Of a stretch of DNA of 33,225 nt, positions 9,073 through 17,311 are shown piece by piece. Made by a program: the position numbers and the translations under genes. Each line of letters opens with the position of its first letter. Within the stretch, counting starts at the first letter, position 1. The stretch comes from Caloramator sp. (lineage in GTDB: Bacteria; Bacillota; Clostridia; Clostridiales; Caloramatoraceae), in contig JAOADY010000043.1 of NCBI GenBank assembly GCA_026417075.1, forward strand, positions 1-33,225, read 5' to 3'. The notes beneath the pieces are model-generated. The model was not told where the DNA came from and ran no database searches. It was given only the letters and a program-made list of their open reading frames with translations.

Positions 9073-11109
9073 TTAATTTTGACTGTGCTTTACCCTCATT
9101 TTAAGTTCAGACTTTTTAGCATCATTAAATCTGTCTATAGTTGATAAATATCCAGTTATTCTTCTTATCCTCCTTATATCTTGGCTACCGCATTCAGGGC
9201 AATTATCATCATTTATAATTCCGCTGTATCCACATACTCTGCATTCATCTATTGGAAAATTAACTCCTGCATATCCTATATCACACTCTGACATCCATTT
9301 TAATATTTTTTCAAAGGCATCTACATTATTTTCAATAGATGAAGGAAGCTCTATATATGATATATGCCCTCCATTACAAAGCTTATGGAACATACCTTCT
9401 CTTTTTATTTTTTCGAATATGCTAATATTGAACTCAACTGGTATATGGTATGAATTGGTATAAAAATCCTTATCCGTTACTCCCTCTATTAATCCAAAAA
9501 TTTCTCTATCCTTTGGAACATACCTTCCTGCCGTTCCCTCAGCTGGAGTTGCATAACAAACAAAGTTTAAATGTGTTTCTTTAGTAGTTTTATCGCAGTA
9601 GTTTCTTATATATTCAATTATCTCTAAACCTAATTTTAACGATTCTTCTGATTCCCCATGATGTTTTCCAGTTAAAGCCTTAAGGGTTTCAGCAAGTCCT
9701 ATAAACCCTATTCCCAAAGTTCCATTTTTTATTGCTTCTTTTATTTTGTCTTCTTCTTTTAGATTTTCAGAACCTATATAAAGCTTTTGTCCCATCAAAA
9801 ACGGTAAATCCTTAACTCTTAAATTCGCTATTACCTCAAATCTATGTAAAAGCTGCTCTTTACATAAATCAAGAATATTATCAAGCTCCTTATAAAACTT
9901 CTCAATATTTCCATATCCTGCTTTTAAAGCTATTCTTGGAAGATTTATAGTAACAGGAGAAATGTTTCCGCGACCTGCAGAAACCTCTGGACCATTAACA
10001 TTTGCAATGGTTCTTGTTCTACATCCCATATAAGATACTTCATCGCCATATTTTTCATTAAAACTCGAATCCATAAAGCTAAAGGTAGGATTCATTCTGT
10101 GCCCAGCAACTTTTAGTGCAAGTCTGAACAAATCATAATTAGGATCTTCTTTTTCAAAGTTAATTCCTTTTTTAAGCCTAAAAACAAGATTGGGAAAAAT
10201 TGGGCTTTCACCCTTTCCAAGACCTCTATCAAAAGCCATAAGCATCGCTTTTATAACCATTCTCCCTTCTTCACTCGTGTCAGTGCCAAGGTTAATACTG
10301 CTGAAAGGTACCTGAGCGCCAGCCCTTGAATGCATGCTGTTTAGATTATATACAAGGGCTTCCATGGCTTGATACACCTCATCATAGGAAGGCTTTTCCT
10401 TAAAACTTCTTATAATTTCTGCCATAGATTTGTCAAAATGTGGAAAACTCTGACCACCGAACATATCGTTTTGGTTGCTCTGAAGAATAATAGCAGCCTG
10501 TGCAGTTGCAGATGAAATTCTCTTTGGAGGTCTTATATATCCATAGCCTGTATTAAAACCATTAAGCATAAGTTTTGTTAAATCTATTTGAAGACAATTG
10601 AGAGTTTTTCCGTAAAAATCTAAATCATGTATATGTATATCGCAATTCAAATGCGCTTTAGACATTTTCTGTGGGATAACATTATTTAAATAATACTGTT
10701 TGCTTGCAGCAGAAGCTATTTGAAGCATTTTGGCAGAAGGTGAATTTCCAACATTTGCATTTTCTCTACTTGTTTCAATTAATATTTCTTTAACGATATC
10801 CATTAATTCACTTTTAGCTTCTCTATATCTCGTCCTTTTAGCTCTATATAAAATATATGCCTTTGCAGTTTTAGCATGTCCATCTTCAATTAAAATCTTT
10901 TCAACGCAGTCCTGAACAAATTCTACATCAGGTATTTCATCCTTAGACATCTTGCTTAGCATATAATTAATAACTTTATCGGATAACTGTTCAGCTGTTG
11001 CAAAATCAGAACCTCCAACTCCCTGAGCAGCAAGAAATATAGCTCTTGTTATCTTATCCTTGCTGAAATTTACAACTCTTCCATCTCTTTTTTTAATCTG
11101 TGTAAACAT
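9073..11109 (-). CDS. nrdD: Anaerobic (class III) ribonucleoside-triphosphate reductase
   Basis: Reduces NTPs to dNTPs under anoxia using a glycyl radical. 678 residues. An N-terminal ATP-cone (about 1-95, starting FTQIKKRDGRVVNFSKDKI) gives allosteric control. The large catalytic barrel follows. Near the C-terminus is a zinc ribbon with paired Cys (CRVCGYSG and CPECG, about 620-645), then the glycyl radical loop RRITGYLS with Gly653, 25 residues from the end. It is 10 bases downstream of nrdR and is transcribed with it from the NrdR-boxed promoter. The radical is generated by NrdG. No aerobic reductase gene is in the window. Confidence 0.98.
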   Translation of the reverse strand: MFTQIKKRDGRVVNFSKDKITRAIFLAAQGVGGSDFATAEQLSDKVINYMLSKMSKDEIPDVEFVQDCVEKILIEDGHAKTAKAYILYRAKRTRYREAKSELMDIVKEILIETSRENANVGNSPSAKMLQIASAASKQYYLNNVIPQKMSKAHLNCDIHIHDLDFYGKTLNCLQIDLTKLMLNGFNTGYGYIRPPKRISSATAQAAIILQSNQNDMFGGQSFPHFDKSMAEIIRSFKEKPSYDEVYQAMEALVYNLNSMHSRAGAQVPFSSINLGTDTSEEGRMVIKAMLMAFDRGLGKGESPIFPNLVFRLKKGINFEKEDPNYDLFRLALKVAGHRMNPTFSFMDSSFNEKYGDEVSYMGCRTRTIANVNGPEVSAGRGNISPVTINLPRIALKAGYGNIEKFYKELDNILDLCKEQLLHRFEVIANLRVKDLPFLMGQKLYIGSENLKEEDKIKEAIKNGTLGIGFIGLAETLKALTGKHHGESEESLKLGLEIIEYIRNYCDKTTKETHLNFVCYATPAEGTAGRYVPKDREIFGLIEGVTDKDFYTNSYHIPVEFNISIFEKIKREGMFHKLCNGGHISYIELPSSIENNVDAFEKILKWMSECDIGYAGVNFPIDECRVCGYSGIINDDNCPECGSQDIRRIRRITGYLSTIDRFNDAKKSELKMRVKHSQN

Positions 11110-11119
11110 TTTATTCCTC

Positions 11120-11575
11120 CTACTTTTCCCTTAGTATTTTTTGAAGTTCCTTCATAAAAGTATTAATATCTTTAAACTGCCTATATACCGATGCAAATCT
11201 TACATAGGCAACATCATCAAGCTCCTTTAACTTTTGCATAACAAGCTCCCCTATAAAACTGCTATCTACTTCCTGTTTCATAGTATTATAAACCTGTTTT
11301 TCAATATCATCGGTTATAGATTCAATTTGAAGTATTGATACAGGTCTTTTCTCACAGGATTTTAATATACCATTCAAAATCTTTCTTTTATCAAAGGGTT
11401 CTCTCTTTCCATCTTTTTTAATAATATATACTGGAATATCTTCAACCTTTTCATAGGTTGTAAACCTCTTTTGACATTTTAAGCATTCTCTTCTTCTTCT
11501 AATTGATGTATTATCTTCTGTAGGTCTTGAATCAATTACTTTTGTTTCATTATAATTGCAAAATGGGCATTTCAT
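11120..11575 (-). CDS. nrdR: Transcriptional repressor NrdR
   Basis: Nucleotide-sensing repressor of ribonucleotide reductase genes, 151 residues. The N-terminal zinc ribbon uses Cys3, Cys6, Cys31 and Cys34, with the typical VIDSR and IRRRREC segments. An ATP-cone (about 49-139) senses ATP and dATP. Start ATG at 11575 follows GGGGTGATG. It is the first gene of nrdR-nrdD, and two NrdR boxes lie immediately upstream, so it should repress itself and nrdD. Confidence 0.98.
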   Translation of the reverse strand: MKCPFCNYNETKVIDSRPTEDNTSIRRRRECLKCQKRFTTYEKVEDIPVYIIKKDGKREPFDKRKILNGILKSCEKRPVSILQIESITDDIEKQVYNTMKQEVDSSFIGELVMQKLKELDDVAYVRFASVYRQFKDINTFMKELQKILREK

Positions 11576-11592
11576 AGCATCACCCCTATTTT

Positions 11593-11639
11593 TATCTATA
11601 TATAGTATTCTATTAAATTATATATCCTATATATAGTTT
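11593..11639 (-). promoter_or_regulatory. Tandem NrdR boxes
   Basis: Two copies of CTATATATAG (11596-11605 and 11627-11636), each the core of a 16-base palindromic NrdR box. They are 31 bp apart centre to centre, about three helical turns, the spacing known for NrdR sites. One lies between the -35 and -10 of the nrdR promoter and the other at or just after the start site. Confidence 0.85.
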
Positions 11640-11645
11640 TGTCTA
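11617..11645 (-). promoter_or_regulatory. Sigma-A promoter of nrdR-nrdD
   Basis: TAGACA (11640-11645) and a perfect TATAAT (11617-11622) are separated by exactly 17 bases on the minus strand. Transcription would start near 11610. The promoter is interleaved with the two NrdR boxes. Confidence 0.8.
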
Positions 11646-11714
11646 TTCATAATTATTTTTATAAAAACTGTTTTTGGGATATTTTATTTAATTTCATAGT
11701 TTTGCTAATAAATT

Positions 11715-12002
11715 CTACAACATTTTATCATTTTCATTTTTCAAATTTGTATCAACAAGAATAACATCTATTCCAATTACTTTTATTTGATTCCATTTGA
11801 TTTGTATTTCATCCTTTTTTCTAAAAACCGACAAAAAATTGTTTTGAGGAGGGATAACTATGCTATCAATCCTTTTTAAATCATCGTCAAAAATTATATC
11901 ACTTATAAATCCAAGTCTTCTTCCCTCTACTATATCTATTACTTCCATCTGTCTTAAATCAGATGTAGTCAATATATCTTTATTTTCATATCTATCTTTC
12001 AT
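11715..12002 (-). CDS. YlmC/YmxH family PRC-barrel sporulation protein
   Basis: A small protein of 95 residues made of one PRC-barrel-like domain (DLRQMEVIDIVEGRRLGFISD, then the IVIPP segment). The YlmC/YmxH family is found in endospore formers next to sigG, as here; its molecular role is not known. Start ATG at 12002 has GGGGGTGA 5 bases upstream. It lies between the sigG terminator and the nrdR promoter, so it is probably monocistronic. A candidate sigma-E promoter precedes it. Confidence 0.88.
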   Translation of the reverse strand: MKDRYENKDILTTSDLRQMEVIDIVEGRRLGFISDIIFDDDLKRIDSIVIPPQNNFLSVFRKKDEIQIKWNQIKVIGIDVILVDTNLKNENDKML

Positions 12003-12023
12003 TTATTTCACCCCCATTATTAA

Positions 12024-12052
12024 AGTATATGACAGTTTTAAATTTCAAATGC
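12024..12052 (-). promoter_or_regulatory. Candidate sigma-E promoter for ylmC
   Basis: The minus strand carries GCATTTG (12046-12052; 5 of 7 to the sigma-E -35) and CATATACT (12024-12031; 7 of 8 to the -10) with a 14-base spacer. It sits just past the sigG terminator and about 20 bases upstream of the gene. Consensus match only. Confidence 0.45.
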
Positions 12053-12055
12053 CAT

Positions 12056-12084
12056 AAAAAAAACAGCAAAAAATGCTGTTTTTT
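12056..12084 (-). terminator. Rho-independent terminator after sigG
   Basis: An 11-bp stem (AAAAAACAGCA at 12058-12068 with TGCTGTTTTTT at 12074-12084), 5-base loop and a following U-run on the minus strand, 3 bases past the sigG stop. Confidence 0.88.
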
Positions 12085-12087
12085 AAT

Positions 12088-12861
12088 TTAAATATATTTT
12101 TTCATATGATTTAAAGCTGATTTTTCAAGCCTCGATACCTGAGCCTGAGAAATTCCTATTTCATCTGCAACTTCCATCTGTGTTTTACCTTCAAAAAATC
12201 TTAATGTCAAAATAAGCTTTTCTCTTTTATTAAGTTTTTGAAGCGCTTGCTTTATAGATATATTTTCAATCCAACTATCATCATGATTTTTAGTATCGCT
12301 TATCTGATCCATAACAAATATAGCATCGCCACCATCATGATAAATGGGTTCAAAAAGCGAAACAGGATCTTGAATTGCATCGAGAGCAAAAACTACCTCT
12401 TCTCGTGGTATTTTTAGTTCTTGTGCAATCTCTGAAACTGTTGGTTCTTTATTATTTTTAGATATCAGGCTATCCCTTACCTGAAGTGCTTTATAAGCTA
12501 TATCCCTTAAAGAGCGGCTAACTCTAATTGAATTATTATCTCTAAGATACCTTCTTATCTCCCCAATTACCATTGGAACTGCATAGGTTGAAAACTTTAC
12601 ATTCTGATTTAAATCAAAATTATCAATAGCCTTTATTAATCCAATACATCCAACCTGAAATAAATCATCTACATTTTCTCCTCTATTGTTAAAACGCTGT
12701 ATCACGCTAAGTACAAGTCTAAGGTTCCCATTAATAAACTTTTCTCTGGCACTTTTATCACCCTGTCTCATCTTTACAATTAACTGTCTCATTTCTTCAT
12801 TAGTTAGAACTGGGAGTTTTGAAGTATTTACACCGCAAATTTCTACTTTATTAGTAATCAT
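12088..12861 (-). CDS. sigG: RNA polymerase sporulation sigma factor sigma-G
   Basis: Late forespore sigma factor, 257 residues. The N-terminal signature NKVEICGVNTSKLPVL is diagnostic for sigma-G. Region 2 (about 35-105) has the FINGNLRLVLSVIQRF and DLFQVGCIGLIKAIDNF segments. Region 4 at the C-terminus has REKLILTLRFFEGKTQMEVA followed by a helix-turn-helix (ISQAQVSRLEKSAL). Start ATG at 12861. The nearest good Shine-Dalgarno (GGGG, 12875-12878) is an unusually long 13 bases away and can be paired in a hairpin. It is third in spoIIGA-sigE-sigG, 109 bases after sigE, with a candidate sigma-F/G promoter in between. Confidence 0.98.
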   Translation of the reverse strand: MITNKVEICGVNTSKLPVLTNEEMRQLIVKMRQGDKSAREKFINGNLRLVLSVIQRFNNRGENVDDLFQVGCIGLIKAIDNFDLNQNVKFSTYAVPMVIGEIRRYLRDNNSIRVSRSLRDIAYKALQVRDSLISKNNKEPTVSEIAQELKIPREEVVFALDAIQDPVSLFEPIYHDGGDAIFVMDQISDTKNHDDSWIENISIKQALQKLNKREKLILTLRFFEGKTQMEVADEIGISQAQVSRLEKSALNHMKKYI

Positions 12862-12872
12862 TAATCAGCTTC

Positions 12873-12916
12873 ATCCCCTTCAGTATAGTTGTATTAAAAT
12901 TATTTCCGAAGGGGAT
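12873..12916 (-). promoter_or_regulatory. Hairpin that can hide the sigG ribosome-binding site
   Basis: The minus-strand RNA has ATCCCCTTC (from 12908-12916) and GAAGGGGAT (from 12873-12881), a perfect 9-bp stem with a 26-base loop. The 3' arm holds the GGGG Shine-Dalgarno of sigG. No U-run follows, so it is not a terminator of sigE. Confidence 0.65.
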
Positions 12917-12927
12917 TTTTTTTATTC
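12898..12927 (-). promoter_or_regulatory. Candidate sigma-F/sigma-G promoter of sigG
   Basis: GAATA (12923-12927) and GGAAATAATT (12898-12907) are separated by 15 bases. They match the sigma-F pattern GYATA-N15-GGNNANANTR at all but one -35 base and one -10 base. Transcription would begin near 12891. The spacer contains the 5' arm of the hairpin described for sigG. Confidence 0.6.
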
Positions 12928-12970
12928 AAAAAAGTGTTTTAAATTAATATTACAATTTGGACATTCATAC

Positions 12971-13708
12971 CTATAACATTCTGCTGATTTCTCTTTTAAG
13001 CCTCTTTATAATCTTTTTTTCAAGTCTTGATATATATGATTGAGATATACCCAGTATATCTGCAACTTCTTTTTGAGTTTTTTCTCCTCCTCCTCCAAGA
13101 CCAAATCTTAATTCCATAATCTGTTTTTCTCTGCTACTAAGTTTTGCCATTGCACTCCTTAAAAGTTGTTTTTCAACTTCATCTTCAATATAATGATATA
13201 TAAGATCATTATCAGTACCTAAAATATCTGATAATAACAGTTCATTTCCATCCCAATCAACATTTAATGGCTCATCAAAGGATATTTCTCCTCTAACTTT
13301 ACTATTTCGTCTAAGATACATAAGTATTTCATTCTCTATACATTTTGATGCATAAGTTGCAAGTTTAATTTTTTTCATTGGATCAAACGTATTTACTGCT
13401 TTTATAAGCCCTATTGTACCTATTGAAATCAAATCTTCTACGCTTATTCCTGTATTTTCGAATTTTCTTGCGATATATACAACAAGTCTTAAATTTCTCT
13501 CAATAAGAACAGCTCTTATTCCTTCATTTCCTTCTCTCAATTGATCTACCAATTCTTTTTCCTCTTCATTGCTAAGTGGAGGAGGAAGTGCCTCAGCTCC
13601 ACCTATATAGAAAATATCCTGTATACTAAACATCTTCCAATGTATATAATTAATTACCTCTTTTACCTTTTTCTTAACTAAGTCAACTAAATATCTAATA
13701 CGTTTCAA
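12971..13708 (-). CDS. sigE: RNA polymerase sporulation sigma factor sigma-E (pro-form)
   Basis: Mother-cell sigma factor made as an inactive precursor, about 245 residues. The N-terminal pro-peptide (about 34 residues, basic and amphipathic) ends at the [14 protein letters not shown] junction where SpoIIGA is expected to cut. Region 2 has [17 protein letters not shown] and [16 protein letters not shown]; region 4 has [20 protein letters not shown] and the [20 protein letters not shown] at 13717 is also in frame, but it lies inside the Shine-Dalgarno (AGAGGTGG). The TTG at 13708, 8 bases past that SD, gives the expected MKRIR start. It begins next to the spoIIGA stop. Confidence 0.97.
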   Translation of the reverse strand: MKRIRYLVDLVKKKVKEVINYIHWKMFSIQDIFYIGGAEALPPPLSNEEEKELVDQLREGNEGIRAVLIERNLRLVVYIARKFENTGISVEDLISIGTIGLIKAVNTFDPMKKIKLATYASKCIENEILMYLRRNSKVRGEISFDEPLNVDWDGNELLLSDILGTDNDLIYHYIEDEVEKQLLRSAMAKLSSREKQIMELRFGLGGGGEKTQKEVADILGISQSYISRLEKKIIKRLKREISRML

Positions 13709-13719
13709 AATTACCACCT

Positions 13720-14613
13720 CTATTTTAAAATTTCTGGATATGCAAGGGCCTGATAATCTCCATATTCTGATATTGGCTTATTATATAGAGCGATTATTGG
13801 TTCCTCAATTGCATTGCATTTATTCTTATATTTTACAATAGCCATATCAGCTCTAATTGCAATTAAAATACCGTTTTCTGTACCTAAGGCTCTATAGGGA
13901 ATAATCCTCATCCTTGATTTAAGCTGTGAAGATATTATTATATTAGTTATTGATTCATAGTCTACATCATCAGCAATACACTTTTTTAATTCCTCGGGAA
14001 ATATGTCGAGCAAAGATTTTTGATAAGCAACTATTACTGGAACATTTGTTACAGGGTCTTTTAAAGTATTTCCTGTATCTATAAGTGCAGTTATGCTGCA
14101 TCTCTTATTATCAAGTATAATTTGTATCTCAACCTTATTTTTTTCAGTTCCATAAAAGTTCTCTAAATAGTCAAAACCTATCTTTACTGAAATCATAGCT
14201 ATTAGTATACCAATAATAATATAATTAGAGGAAATATTAGTTAAAAGAAATGTTCCACTTGCAATATCTATTTCCTTATAAGTTAAATAAAAAATAGCTA
14301 AAATACTTCCTCCAATTATAAATGCTTCAATATAAAAGAGTATGACTATTTTTAGTAAATCTCTTATTTTTCGAGGAGTAAATGCAATAATAAGCATAAT
14401 AACTGACATTAAAAATTTCATTAATAAACAATATAGAAAATGAAAATTGGGATAAAAAATGAATATTACATAAAAAGCTCCAAACATCGATGCTAAAATC
14501 ATCTTCCATTCTTTAGCTTTATATTTACATAGTCTTTTAAGCAAATATATTAAAAGATAATTCATAAAAAAATTTTCAAGAAGTAGTACATCTATATAAA
14601 CAACATCCCCCAT
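13720..14613 (-). CDS. spoIIGA: Sigma-E processing peptidase SpoIIGA
   Basis: A membrane aspartic protease, 297 residues, that cleaves pro-sigma-E after a signal from the forespore. The N-terminal half has about five hydrophobic helices (starting [19 protein letters not shown]). The C-terminal half is a pepsin-like domain with the catalytic [12 protein letters not shown] motif (Asp near residue 178). Start ATG at 14613 follows GAGGGGTGG. It is the first gene of spoIIGA-sigE-sigG and ends at the SD of its substrate gene sigE. Enzyme and substrate are adjacent, as in other spore formers. Confidence 0.97.
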   Translation of the reverse strand: MGDVVYIDVLLLENFFMNYLLIYLLKRLCKYKAKEWKMILASMFGAFYVIFIFYPNFHFLYCLLMKFLMSVIMLIIAFTPRKIRDLLKIVILFYIEAFIIGGSILAIFYLTYKEIDIASGTFLLTNISSNYIIIGILIAMISVKIGFDYLENFYGTEKNKVEIQIILDNKRCSITALIDTGNTLKDPVTNVPVIVAYQKSLLDIFPEELKKCIADDVDYESITNIIISSQLKSRMRIIPYRALGTENGILIAIRADMAIVKYKNKCNAIEEPIIALYNKPISEYGDYQALAYPEILK

Positions 14614-14649
14614 ATGTCCACCCCTCAGTTGACATTATCCTATAGTTAC

Positions 14650-14682
14650 ATTATAGAACCATACGAATGTAAATTTTGTCAG
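14650..14682 (-). promoter_or_regulatory. Candidate Spo0A-type promoter of the spoIIG operon
   Basis: On the minus strand, CTGACA (14677-14682) and a perfect TATAAT (14650-14655) are separated by 21 bases, too far for an ordinary sigma-A promoter. The spoIIG promoter of B. subtilis also has an over-long spacer and needs Spo0A. ACTGACAAA overlapping the -35 resembles half of a 0A box. Confidence 0.55.
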
Positions 14683-14748
14683 TTTGTATATATATAAATA
14701 TAATTTTTTTCATAAAATTATGATTATATATTTGCTTAAATATCAAAA

Positions 14749-14807
14749 AAAAAAGAAATTCTACATACAAGACCTTTTAAAAGGTTTGAATATAGAATTT
14801 CTTTTTT
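14749..14807 (-). terminator. Long terminator at the end of the dcw cluster, after ftsZ
   Basis: A 15-bp perfect outer stem (AAAAAAGAAATTCTA at 14749-14763 with its complement at 14793-14807) encloses an inner palindrome ACCTTTTAAAAGGT (14772-14785). A U-run follows on the minus strand. It lies 5 bases past the ftsZ stop and separates the cluster from spoIIGA. Confidence 0.88.
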
Positions 14808-14812
14808 AATAA

Positions 14813-15904
14813 TTATCTCCTATTTCTTTGATTTCTTATAAATGGAGGTATATCAAGATCATCATCTTTTACATCTATTTCTACATCTCTGTTAAACTGC
14901 TTATTATTATCTGCTTTATTTTCTTCTTTTTTAGCTGTTTTGATTTCATTATATTTATCAAAACCAGTTGCAATAACAGTAATTCTAATTTCATCCTCTA
15001 AAGATTCATCTATTACTGCTCCAAATATTATATTAGCATCCGCATCTGCTGCCTGTTTAACCTGATCAGCAGCCTCATTTACTTCAAATAAGGTAAGATT
15101 TGAACCTCCTGTTATATTTAAAAGAACACCTGTCGCTCCATTTATTGTTGTCTCAAGAAGAGGACTTGAAATTGCTTGTTTTGCTGCCTCAACAGCTCTA
15201 TTTTCCCCTGCAGCTTTTCCAACACCCATATGAGCAAGTCCACGATTAAGCATTATAGTTTTAACATCTGCAAAATCAAGATTAATAAGTCCTGGTATAG
15301 TAATAAGATCTGATATGCCCTGCACACCTTGTCTTAAAACATCATCAGCAATTTTAAAGGCCTCAGTAATGGGAGTTTTTTTATCTACTACTTGTAATAA
15401 TCTATCATTAGGTATAGTAACAAGAGTATCTACTTTTTCCTTAAGTCTTGCAACTCCTTGCTCTGCATTAATCATTCTTTGTTTCCCTTCAAAAATAAAA
15501 GGTTTTGTTATAACCCCAACTGTTAATATTCCAAGTTCTTTTGCAATTTCTGCAACAACTGGAGCCGCACCTGTCCCTGTTCCTCCTCCCATACCTGCAG
15601 TTATAAATACTAAATCTGCACCTTTAAGTGCCTGTGTAATTTCATCCCTAGTTTCTTCCGCTGCTTTTTGACCAATTTCTGGATTTGCACCTGCTCCTAA
15701 TCCTTTAGTTAGCTTGTCTCCTATTTGTATTTTTTGTCCCGCCTTGGAAAGATAAAGAGCTTGTTTATCAGTATTAACAGAAATAAATTCTACTCCCTTT
15801 AACCCAAACTCTATCATCCTGTTTACCGCGTTATTTCCACCGCCGCCAACACCAACAACTTTTATTTGCGCTGTCTGATCTAATTCAAATTCAAAATCAA
15901 GCAC
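14813..15904 (-). CDS. ftsZ: Cell division protein FtsZ
   Basis: Tubulin-like GTPase that forms the division ring, 363 residues. The N-terminal domain carries [14 protein letters not shown] (about 17-30) and the tubulin signature GGGTGTG (106-112). The T7 loop NLDFADVK near residue 208 supplies the catalytic Asp. The disordered linker ends in the conserved tail [13 protein letters not shown], which binds FtsA and other partners. It is the last gene of the dcw cluster, 21 bases after ftsA, and is followed by a strong terminator. Confidence 0.99.
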   Translation of the reverse strand: MLDFEFELDQTAQIKVVGVGGGGNNAVNRMIEFGLKGVEFISVNTDKQALYLSKAGQKIQIGDKLTKGLGAGANPEIGQKAAEETRDEITQALKGADLVFITAGMGGGTGTGAAPVVAEIAKELGILTVGVITKPFIFEGKQRMINAEQGVARLKEKVDTLVTIPNDRLLQVVDKKTPITEAFKIADDVLRQGVQGISDLITIPGLINLDFADVKTIMLNRGLAHMGVGKAAGENRAVEAAKQAISSPLLETTINGATGVLLNITGGSNLTLFEVNEAADQVKQAADADANIIFGAVIDESLEDEIRITVIATGFDKYNEIKTAKKEENKADNNKQFNRDVEIDVKDDDLDIPPFIRNQRNRR

Positions 15905-15925
15905 ATTAATACCTCCTTCTGTTTT

Positions 15926-17188
15926 TTAAAAGAAATCCGCAAAGAACTCTTTTATTTTTGTAATAAAACTCGGCTTTTCAATTTCTTCCTCATCATCGTC
16001 TTCATTGGTAACTGCAATTTCCCTTTGAGGTTGAACAGATTTGTAATCAATCAAACTCCCTTTTTTTTGTTTAAGCTCATACATTGCAATACCAACTGAA
16101 GCAGCATAAATTGGACTTGCAACACCAATATAATTTGGATATCCAAACCTTACTGGTACATCAAAATAAGATTGTGTTACTTCTTGTATGCCTTTTATAT
16201 TAAACATTCCCCCTCCTGTTATAACGATTCCGGCTGCAAGACTGTTTAAATATCCACTATTATTTATTTCATTTCTGATAAGATATATCATCTCCGAAAG
16301 TCTTGCTTCAATGATTTCTGCAACCTCTATTATATGTATTTCTTTTTGCCCTTTACCAGCTAAATTATTAATTTTTATAATTTCATCATTTTTAATCATA
16401 CTTGCTGATGCCACTCCATATTGCCTTTTTATTTTTTCAGCATCCGCCGAAGATATTTTAAGAATTATTGAAATATCATTAGTGATATGATTTCCTCCTA
16501 CCGGGATAACTTTAGTATGAACTAGGGAACCTTTCTTAAAAATTGAAATATCCGTAGTTTCCGCTCCTACATCTACTAGTGCAACTCCAAGTTCTTTTTC
16601 ATCATCATTTAATATAGCTGTTGAAGTACCAATAGGTTCTACTATTATTCCATCTACATTAAGACCCGCCTTTTGAACGCTTCTTATTATATTCTGTACA
16701 GTTGTACAAGAAGCTACAATTAAATTAGCATCCACTTCAAGTCTTACTCCAACCATTCCAACTGGATCTTTTATGTCACTATATCCATCGACTATGAACT
16801 GTTCTGGGATTATATCGATTATTTCTTTGTCTGCAGGAACTGCTACCACCTTCGCAGCCTGAATAACTCTTTTAACATCTTCACTTGTTATTTCTCTATC
16901 TTCCCTTGATACTGCTATAACTCCTTTATTTTTATATATATTAGTATAGCCTCCTGCAATATTAACATATACTGATTTTACTTGTATATTTGCCATCTGT
17001 TCAGCCTGTTTTACTGCATTAACAATAGCCTCAACTGTTGCATCTATGTCAACGATTATCCCTTTTTTTACGCCTTTACATTCGGAGGTTCCAACACCAA
17101 GTATATTAAATTGCTTTTTGTTCATTTCAGCAATTAATACACATACTTTAGAAGAACCTATATCTAATGATACAACTATATTGCCCAT
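15926..17188 (-). CDS. ftsA: Cell division protein FtsA
   Basis: Actin-like ATPase that tethers FtsZ to the membrane, 420 residues. The N-terminus VVSLDIGSSKVCVLIAE is the phosphate-1 loop of the actin fold. The SHS2-like 1C domain follows at about 85-165, then VGAETTDISIFKKG (phosphate 2) and VITGGGMFNIKGI (adenosine motif). The C-terminus ends in the amphipathic membrane helix SFITKIKEFFADFF. Start ATG has GGAGGTTAG upstream. It is preceded by a 123-base AT-rich gap after DUF881, where an extra promoter is possible but not clear. Confidence 0.98.
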   Translation of the reverse strand: MGNIVVSLDIGSSKVCVLIAEMNKKQFNILGVGTSECKGVKKGIIVDIDATVEAIVNAVKQAEQMANIQVKSVYVNIAGGYTNIYKNKGVIAVSREDREITSEDVKRVIQAAKVVAVPADKEIIDIIPEQFIVDGYSDIKDPVGMVGVRLEVDANLIVASCTTVQNIIRSVQKAGLNVDGIIVEPIGTSTAILNDDEKELGVALVDVGAETTDISIFKKGSLVHTKVIPVGGNHITNDISIILKISSADAEKIKRQYGVASASMIKNDEIIKINNLAGKGQKEIHIIEVAEIIEARLSEMIYLIRNEINNSGYLNSLAAGIVITGGGMFNIKGIQEVTQSYFDVPVRFGYPNYIGVASPIYAASVGIAMYELKQKKGSLIDYKSVQPQREIAVTNEDDDEEEIEKPSFITKIKEFFADFF

Positions 17189-17311
17189 TAATATCTAACC
17201 TCCTTTTTATTCTATCTTAATTATTCAACAAAAAAAATTAATTCCCTCTTTAATTTAAATTAAAAATTAATATTTTTTTAAAATAAGCATAAAAATAAAT
17301 TTAATTTTATA

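Noticed and set aside
12873-12916. Hairpin between sigE and sigG read as a terminator of sigE
   Set aside because: On the minus strand no U-run follows the stem; the T-run is on the plus-strand side where no gene would use it.
15315-15671. 118-codon open frame on the plus strand opposite ftsZ
   Set aside because: It lies fully inside ftsZ, has no family resemblance, and its composition is what the reverse complement of ftsZ codons gives.
17189-17311. Extra promoter for ftsA-ftsZ in the AT-rich gap
   Set aside because: Plausible by position, but the sequence is so AT-rich that TATAAT-like matches are expected by chance and no good -35/-10 pair stands out.
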